Position numbers and translations under genes: made by a program
The notes under the pieces: model-generated
Seen by the model: only the letters and a program-made list of their open reading frames with translations
The model's database searches: none
Told to the model about the DNA's origin: nothing
Assembly (NCBI RefSeq): GCF_034470605.1
Contig: NZ_JARGYT010000015.1
Span: 1 to 20,261 of the forward strand
DNA from: Cyrtobacter comes
GTDB taxonomy: Bacteria; Pseudomonadota; Alphaproteobacteria; Rickettsiales; Midichloriaceae
DNA: 20,261 nucleotides
Direction: 5' to 3'
Shown here: positions 15,414 through 20,261 of the stretch, one piece after another
How positions within the stretch are numbered: position 1 is the first letter of the stretch
Layout: each line of letters starts with the position of its first letter

Positions 15414-16682
15414 ATGGGAGAAGAAAAAGCTTTGGAAAAAAAAACCTTTAAATTCAGACTTTGGCAAAAAGTTATTATAGGGATGTTATTAGGGATTCTT
15501 TTTGGCCATTTTGCTGGTAAGGATGCTTCTATTTTGAAACCAATAGGTGATATTTATATTAGCCTGATTAAGATGATAGTTATACCACTTGTATTTTTTG
15601 CAGTGCTATACGGTATAACTAGCTTAAGCGATGCAGAAACTTTTGGTAGGCTTGGCCTCAAGGCTGTTTGCATATATTTCTGTACAACTGTTTTTGCAGT
15701 TACAACAGGTATGGTATTTGCAAATATTTTTAAGCCAGGAATCGGCGTTGAACTTCCATCGGGATTAACCGGAATTGTTACCCCAGAAACCAAGAGTCTT
15801 ATAAGCATATTTGTTGGCATGGTTCCCAGCAACCCAATTAAGGCTATGGCTGAGGGCAATACTGTACAAGTTGTTATTTTCGCATTCCTTACCGGTTTTT
15901 CACTCATCACTATAGGCGATAAAGGGAAACCACTAAGAGATATTATAGTCTCTGCAACAAACTTAATGTTTAAAATGGTTGGTTTGGTTATAAGCCTTAC
16001 TCCTTATGGAGTTTTTGCGCTTATGGCACATGTTGTTGGAGAGCATGGGTTTGGAATAATAGGCACACTTGGAAAATTCGCACTTGTTGTATGTGGGGCA
16101 CTTGCGTTCCATTATTGTGTATATGGTATTGTGGTGTTCTTATCTGGCTTGAATCCGTTTATCTTTTATAAAAAGATGACTAATGCACAAATGTTAGCTT
16201 TTGCAACCGCAAGCAGCAAGGCTACACTAGTGACAGCAATGTCTGATTTGAGAAATAAAATGGGCGTTTCAAAACAATCTGCCTCATTTATTTTACCTTT
16301 GGGCGCCTCAATGAACATGGATGCTACATCTATATATTTTGGTATTTGCTCTGTATTCTTTGCACAAATGTTTGGGGTGGATCTCTCACTTACCCAATAT
16401 GTCATCATAATATTTGCATCAACAGTTGGCTCAATAGGAGCAGCAGGTTTCCCAGGAGGTGGAATAATCATGATGGGTATGGTATTATCTTCAGTTGGAT
16501 TACCACTTGATGGTATTTACCTTATCATAGGTATAGATAGATTTCTTGAGATGCTGCGTACTACAATTAATATAACTGGTGATTGTATGGTTACATTGAT
16601 TGTTGATAATATGGAGGGCACATTAAATAAGAAAATCTATAATGATGTTGATGTTGCTACATCTGAAAAAGCTACTCTATGA
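15414..16682 (+). CDS. gltP: Dicarboxylate/amino acid:cation symporter (DAACS family)
   Basis: 422 residues from the ATG at 15414 (a TTG 12 nt upstream is also in frame but less likely). It imports glutamate, aspartate or C4-dicarboxylates with Na+ or H+ across the inner membrane. Diagnostic elements: multiple membrane helices from WQKVIIGMLLGILFG on, the HP1 serine-rich tip as FATASSKATLVTAM, the Na+/substrate motif NMDAT (where NMDGT is usual), the HP2 loop GAAGFPGGG, and the helix 8 motif DRFLEMLRTTINITGD. All three core motifs are present. The stop overlaps the truA start (ATGA), so this is the first gene of a three-gene operon. The exact substrate is uncertain. Confidence 0.93.
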   Translation: MGEEKALEKKTFKFRLWQKVIIGMLLGILFGHFAGKDASILKPIGDIYISLIKMIVIPLVFFAVLYGITSLSDAETFGRLGLKAVCIYFCTTVFAVTTGMVFANIFKPGIGVELPSGLTGIVTPETKSLISIFVGMVPSNPIKAMAEGNTVQVVIFAFLTGFSLITIGDKGKPLRDIIVSATNLMFKMVGLVISLTPYGVFALMAHVVGEHGFGIIGTLGKFALVVCGALAFHYCVYGIVVFLSGLNPFIFYKKMTNAQMLAFATASSKATLVTAMSDLRNKMGVSKQSASFILPLGASMNMDATSIYFGICSVFFAQMFGVDLSLTQYVIIIFASTVGSIGAAGFPGGGIIMMGMVLSSVGLPLDGIYLIIGIDRFLEMLRTTINITGDCMVTLIVDNMEGTLNKKIYNDVDVATSEKATL

Positions 16683-17434
16683 TCTTTAGATACAAGGCTA
16701 TTATAGAGTACGATGGTACAGATTTTCATGGGTGGCAATCGCAAGGTGGCCTCCTTTCAGTTCAAGGTATAATTGAGCAAGCAATATTGTATTTTACTAA
16801 GCAACAAAGTGTCTGCCTATATGGTGCAGGAAGGACTGATTCTAAGGTACATGCGCTTGCTCAAGTTGCTCATTTCGATCTTGAACATAAGGTAGATCTC
16901 TATAAATTTCAGGGTTCTTTAAATTACTTCTTAAGAAAATATGCTGTTGTTATAATATCTCTTCAAGAAGTTCCCTGCTCTTTTCATGCGCGCTTCAGCG
17001 CTGTAAGAAAGACATATGTTTATAAGATAATAAATAGGAATGCAGATCTAGCGATATATAAAAATAAGGCTTGGCTTATACGTGGAGATTTAAATATCTC
17101 TATCATGAATGACGCTGCCTACCTATTTAAAGGATTATATGATTTTAAGTATTTTAGGTATTCAAAGTGCCAATCAAAGAGTTCAATAAAAACTATAGAA
17201 CACGTAACTTTGCAATGTAATAAAACCGAAAATCAAAATGAAATAGAATTGAATTTTACCGCTATTTCATTTCTCCATAAACAAGTAAGAATGATGGTTG
17301 GTGCAATCTGTAATGCAGGATTAGGTAGAATAAGGTTAGCAGATATAGAAAATGCACTTACTTTAAGAACACCATTGCCATCACCATTAACCGCACCTGC
17401 ACATGGACTATACCTAAAATCTGTAGAATATTAG
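16679..17434 (+). CDS. truA: tRNA pseudouridine(38-40) synthase
   Basis: 251 residues, normal length. TruA converts uridines 38-40 of the tRNA anticodon stem to pseudouridine. Visible motifs: YDGTDFHGWQ (11-20), the catalytic-loop GAGRTDSKVHA with nucleophile D54, FHARFSAVRKTYVY, and the C-terminal FLHKQVRMMVGA and LTAPAHGLYL blocks. The ATG overlaps the gltP stop by the tetranucleotide ATGA, implying coupled translation, and the PBP gene begins 4 nt after its stop. Confidence 0.97.
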   Translation: MIFRYKAIIEYDGTDFHGWQSQGGLLSVQGIIEQAILYFTKQQSVCLYGAGRTDSKVHALAQVAHFDLEHKVDLYKFQGSLNYFLRKYAVVIISLQEVPCSFHARFSAVRKTYVYKIINRNADLAIYKNKAWLIRGDLNISIMNDAAYLFKGLYDFKYFRYSKCQSKSSIKTIEHVTLQCNKTENQNEIELNFTAISFLHKQVRMMVGAICNAGLGRIRLADIENALTLRTPLPSPLTAPAHGLYLKSVEY

Positions 17435-17438
17435 TTTT

Positions 17439-19223
17439 ATGACTAAAAAAAGTAATAAAAAAAGAGGATTCTTCTCAACACGTATTATACTAAAATTATT
17501 CATATACATACTGCTTTCAGGTTCTATTTCATTTATTGCCGTCATTATTTGGCTCTCACGAGATTTACCTTCTATAGAGACTATTGAGAGAGATGATTCG
17601 CAGCCAATGATTACAATATATGGAAATGATGGTACAGTGCTTGCAAATTATGGAGACGCTTATGGCAATTACTTACCATATAGTAAGTTACCAAAAACTC
17701 TAATTCATGCAGTAATCGCCATAGAAGATAAAAGATTTTTTGAGCATTCAGGAATAGACTGGCGCGGCATATTAAGGGCTGCACTATATAATCAGCTTGC
17801 TGGTAAGGTAGTACAGGGAGGTAGTACTATAACACAGCAATTATCTAAAATAATATTTCTCTCTCCTGAAAAATCACTTAAGAGAAAATTTCAAGAGGCT
17901 ATGCTCTCTTTTAGATTAGAAAATATTTTTTCTAAAGAGCAGATATTAACAATGTATTTGAATAGGGTATTTTTAGGAAATGGGGCTTTTGGTGTAGATG
18001 CCGCCTCAAGGATTTATTTTAAAAAATGCATACAAGATGCTTCGCTTGAAGAAGTTGCTATTATAGCAGCAATGTTAAAAGCACCATCAAGACTTTCCTC
18101 TGAGAATAACGAACCTCAACTCCTAGAAAGGATGAAGCTCGTACTGCTTAATATGAATAAAGAAGGATATATATCTGATAATAAACTAGATAATATATCT
18201 ATACCCAAAATTTACAGACAAAATCCTAAAAAAGGCTTATTAAAAAATCCTTATTTTACAGATTTTACCATGGAAGAGATGCGGTTATTTGTAAATCCAT
18301 CTCAAAAATTAAGTATTTATACAACATTAGTACCATTTTTACAGGAAAGGCTGGAAATGTCTGTTGCAAGCGTAATGTCTAAGTTTGGTAAGCAAAAAAA
18401 TACTAAACAAGCAGCTGCGGTATTGATGAGTAATGATGCAAAAATTATGGCCCTTATAGGCGGTACATCATATGCAGAAAGTCAATTTAATAGGGCTATA
18501 AAAGCAAAGAGGCAACCTGGTTCTGCATTTAAGCTATTTGTCTATCTTGCAGCATTAGAAAATGGTTTTAATACCTATGATGTAGTAGACGACTTTCCAA
18601 TTACTATTGGTAATTGGACCCCTCAAAATATCTCTAAAACGAGTGTTGGGTATATGTCATTTGAAGAGGCGTTTATCAAATCTAATAATATAGCAACTGT
18701 TAAAATTGCAGAAAAAATCGGGTTAGATAAAGTATCAGAAGCAGCCGACCGCCTAGGAATTCATGGGGTTCCAAAAAATATACCAAGTATATCACTAGGA
18801 TCACATGAAGTAACACTTATAGATATGACGGCAGCATATGCTGTCATTGCAAATGATGGTTTATATAATACTCCTACAGGCATCTCTAGAATCACTACAG
18901 GTAATTCCGAATTATATCGAATGACCAAAGAGCAGAAACGTGTCATTTCACCAAAAATAGTATCAATTATGGATGGTATGATGAGGAATACAGTATTGTA
19001 TGGTACAGGGAAGCGAGCTAATCTTGAGGGCCAAAATTTTAAGGGAAAAACTGGTACAAGCCAGGATTACAGGGACGCCCTTTTTATAGGATATAATAAT
19101 ACAATGACCTTAGGGATCTGGGTTGGTAATGATGATAACCAGCCTATGAATGGCGTGACAGGAGCTACAATTCCAGCGCTTATATTCAAGGAATTTTTTT
19201 CTAACTTATATTTACCTAACTAA
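17439..19223 (+). CDS. Class A penicillin-binding protein (PBP1-type glycosyltransferase/transpeptidase)
   Basis: 594 residues: an N-terminal membrane anchor (about 15-38), then a GT51 glycosyltransferase domain with AIEDKRFFEH (catalytic E96), GGSTITQQLSK (128-137) and RKFQEAMLSFRLE ... EQILTMYLNRVFLG. The transpeptidase domain follows with the acylation motif GSAFK (S362-x-x-K365), SNN (415-417) and KTGT (537-540). All active-site motifs are intact. It is much shorter than E. coli PBP1A (850), having little between the two domains. It polymerises and cross-links peptidoglycan. Retention of this enzyme separates the organism from wall-less Anaplasmataceae. Last gene of the gltP-truA-PBP operon; an mrcA-like (PBP1A) label is likely but not certain. 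Confidence 0.93.
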   Translation: MTKKSNKKRGFFSTRIILKLFIYILLSGSISFIAVIIWLSRDLPSIETIERDDSQPMITIYGNDGTVLANYGDAYGNYLPYSKLPKTLIHAVIAIEDKRFFEHSGIDWRGILRAALYNQLAGKVVQGGSTITQQLSKIIFLSPEKSLKRKFQEAMLSFRLENIFSKEQILTMYLNRVFLGNGAFGVDAASRIYFKKCIQDASLEEVAIIAAMLKAPSRLSSENNEPQLLERMKLVLLNMNKEGYISDNKLDNISIPKIYRQNPKKGLLKNPYFTDFTMEEMRLFVNPSQKLSIYTTLVPFLQERLEMSVASVMSKFGKQKNTKQAAAVLMSNDAKIMALIGGTSYAESQFNRAIKAKRQPGSAFKLFVYLAALENGFNTYDVVDDFPITIGNWTPQNISKTSVGYMSFEEAFIKSNNIATVKIAEKIGLDKVSEAADRLGIHGVPKNIPSISLGSHEVTLIDMTAAYAVIANDGLYNTPTGISRITTGNSELYRMTKEQKRVISPKIVSIMDGMMRNTVLYGTGKRANLEGQNFKGKTGTSQDYRDALFIGYNNTMTLGIWVGNDDNQPMNGVTGATIPALIFKEFFSNLYLPN

Positions 19224-19242
19224 TTTAATTATATAATGATTT

Positions 19243-19345
19243 ATTTTGCTACACTTAACTCATTTCGCTGTATCACAAAATAGTCATAAATGGGTGCTAA
19301 TTTTAAAAATACTTTAGCCTATCATTTGGTTAAGTTTAGCAAAAT
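19243..19345. repeat. 103-bp element bounded by a 17-bp inverted repeat (MITE-like)
   Basis: 19243-19259 and the reverse complement of 19329-19345 agree at 16 of 17 bases (attttgctacacttaac type). If the ends are taken at TTTTGC...GCAAAA, both flanks read TTA, like a 3-bp target duplication. It has no coding capacity. It could be a non-autonomous IS relic, or a long hairpin downstream of the PBP operon. Confidence 0.45.
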
Positions 19346-19430
19346 TATATGTAATGCTATAGCTTAGGCAAAAGAGGTTTATATTATCAAATAAGATGAT
19401 AATATCATTGGTTAGTTATAATATTTTCGA

Positions 19431-19538
19431 ATGGGAAGAGCGTATTCTCTTAGAGAAGAGGTAATTGAAAGTTTAAAAGCCTGTAAAGAAGATATATGTA
19501 GATTATATAAAATAAGCAGAGCAACCATATATAGCTAA
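19431..19538 (+). pseudogene. IS630-type transposase N-terminus (element A), interrupted
   Basis: A 35-codon frame reads MGRAYSLREEVIESLKACKE and then DICRLYKISRATIYS before a stop, the typical helix-turn-helix N-terminus of one IS630 group, where TIYRW or TIYNW would be expected to follow. The frame is cut at 19532, exactly where the terminal repeat of a second IS630 begins; the stop codon is supplied by the inserted end. No continuation of element A is visible within the window. Confidence 0.75.
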
Positions 19539-19556
19539 GATAGTATAAAATGGCAT
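19532..19556 (+). repeat. Left terminal inverted repeat of IS630 element B
   Basis: Matches the reverse complement of 478-502 at 19 of 25 positions, including the outer seven bases TAGCTAA, and is preceded by TA (19530-19531), the IS630 target dinucleotide. It lies 34 bp upstream of the orfA start at 19591. Confidence 0.7.
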
Positions 19557-19590
19557 ACTATATAGTAGATGTGAACAAATGTGAGGTAAA

Positions 19591-19840
19591 ATGACATTAC
19601 AATTTCGAAAGAAAGTAATGAAATTACATGCAGAAGATATGAAGATCTAAGTTTCTACATATCTATTAGAACCTAAAGTAGATGGAAGAAGGCGATAGAG
19701 CCTCAGAAAACTAGGAATAAACCGTGGAAAAGCTCAGTAAAGAAGCGCATTAATACGAGATATATTGGATCATCCAGATAGCCATGCTAAAAGATTAGGA
19801 ATAATTGAGTCATGTATTAAGTATGCAATAAAGCGTCTAG
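19591..19840 (+). pseudogene. IS630 element B transposase N-terminal half, decayed
   Basis: Starts MTLQFRKKVMKLHAEDMK (ATG at 19591, GAGG seven bases before), then stops and frame changes. Later frames give LEPKVDGRRR and finally ALIRDILDHPDSH / AKRLGIIESCIKYAIKRLG, the conserved end of the IS630 orfA domain. The helix-turn-helix region is largely lost. It breaks off at CTAG (19837-19840), where the IS5 element begins. It is of the same type as the catalytic half at 1-494. Confidence 0.8.
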
Positions 19841-19901
19841 GTAGTGTCGACATTTAAGATTTTTATGTGCTGCTATTTTAGCAACTCATTATGAGGCTAA
19901 A

Positions 19902-20138
19902 ATGTTATATGACTTGAGGGATGATCAATGGGAAATTATTAAAGATATTTTACCTGGGAAAAGTGGAGATAGAGGACGTAGAGGATACGATAACCGTGGA
20001 TTTATAAGAGCAGTGATGTGTGTTGCCAGAACTGGTGGGCCATGGAGAGCGCTTCCTGTGGAATATGGCAAATGGCCTACAGTTCATAAAAGATTTATTA
20101 GATGGGCTAAAGCTGGAATATGGCAAATGATACCTTAG
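19902..20138 (+). CDS. IS5-family transposase OrfA
   Basis: 78 residues: MLYDLRDDQWEIIKDILPG, then GRRGYDNRGFIRAVM and GGPWRALPVEYGKWPTVHKR, the standard N-terminal domain (DUF4096-like) of IS427-group transposases. In this group OrfA and OrfB are joined by a programmed frameshift. Here OrfA ends after RWAKAGIWQMIP, where orfB is open in the -1 frame. The frame is undamaged, so this is the youngest insertion in the cluster. Confidence 0.88.
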   Translation: MLYDLRDDQWEIIKDILPGKSGDRGRRGYDNRGFIRAVMCVARTGGPWRALPVEYGKWPTVHKRFIRWAKAGIWQMIP

Positions 20139-20261
20139 CCGTGGATAGTGATAATGAATGGTTAATGATAGATTCTACGATCATTAGAGCGCATCAGCAT
20201 TCGGCTGATGCTTTAAAAAATACCGAAACTGGTATGCAAGGGCTAGGAAGATCCAAAGGAG
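20120..20261 (+). CDS. IS5-family transposase OrfB, partial
   Basis: Open from an ATG at 20120 to the window end, in the -1 frame relative to orfA: LAVDSDNEWLMIDSTIIRAHQ, with the first catalytic Asp in MIDSTI, then GLGRSKG. This is the DDE catalytic domain of the IS5 transposase, normally made as an OrfAB fusion. No classic slippery heptamer is obvious in the overlap (20110-20138). The C-terminal part is outside the window. Confidence 0.85.
   Translation, partial: MANDTLAVDSDNEWLMIDSTIIRAHQHSADALKNTETGMQGLGRSKG

Larger units (their letters stand above)
19841..20261 (+). mobile_element. IS5-family (IS427-like) element, left part
   Basis: An IS5-type insertion inside the IS630 relic. The break at CTAG (19837-19840) fits the YTAR target known for IS5, and the left end would start GTAGTGTCGACATTTAAG. 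It carries two overlapping transposase frames (orfA 19902-20138, orfB from 20120). The right end is outside the window, so the terminal repeat and target duplication cannot be checked. Confidence 0.75.

Noticed and set aside
15554..16471. Two frames of over 100 codons on the minus strand
   Set aside because: They lie opposite gltP, which has all DAACS motifs. Antisense frames opposite membrane proteins often stay open.
1..20261. Composite transposon bounded by IS630 copies
   Set aside because: The enclosed genes are mostly core functions, both IS fragments are heavily decayed, and the right copy is split by other insertions. Nothing indicates movement as a unit.

Overview
The window is AT-rich DNA with tightly packed housekeeping genes, weak Shine-Dalgarno signals, several degraded insertion sequences and short gene relics. 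The gene content suggests a reduced, host-associated alphaproteobacterium, most likely of the order Rickettsiales (Midichloriaceae-like or Rickettsiaceae-like) or a protist endosymbiont. The clues are a comF next to a degenerate NDUFAF5/BioC-like methyltransferase, a GltP-type symporter, a short class A PBP, a WRAVI-type small alphaproteobacterial protein and heavy IS decay. This placement is inferred from gene families. No rRNA, tRNA or other taxonomic marker is present.

Layout. Positions 1-502 hold the decayed right half of an IS630-family element (+), with its terminal repeat. A minus-strand block follows: a GH13 alpha-amylase-superfamily enzyme (543-2174), then mfd (2282-5551) and ilvE (5565-6434), transcribed ilvE then mfd. 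pheT (6517-8886, +) is divergent from ilvE and ends at a strong hairpin shared with a convergent gene. That gene (8991-10046, -) encodes an unusual protein with two copies of a ~110-residue domain and a C-terminal tail of PPxY and E-x-[IML]-Y-G motifs. argR (10243-10701, -) is divergent from a glnP-glnQ amino-acid ABC transporter pair (10838-12107, +). An ARG-box palindrome lies just upstream of argR.

Positions 12108-12992 are a decayed intergenic region with two small open fragments resembling ribulose-phosphate 3-epimerase. Next come a small conserved alphaproteobacterial protein (12993-13304, -), comF (13774-14418, -), the divergent methyltransferase-like gene (14462-15094, +), and a compact gltP-truA-PBP operon (15414-19223, +). 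The right end (19224-20261) is a nested insertion site: an IS630 remnant cut by a second IS630, itself cut by an IS5-family element that runs off the window.

How the genes fit together. ArgR, GlnPQ and the GltP symporter point to scavenging of host amino acids, with arginine-responsive control. The PBP shows that some peptidoglycan synthesis is kept. The PPxY/tyrosine-motif protein is the best candidate for a novel host-interaction factor. Mfd, PheT and TruA are core DNA-repair and translation functions.
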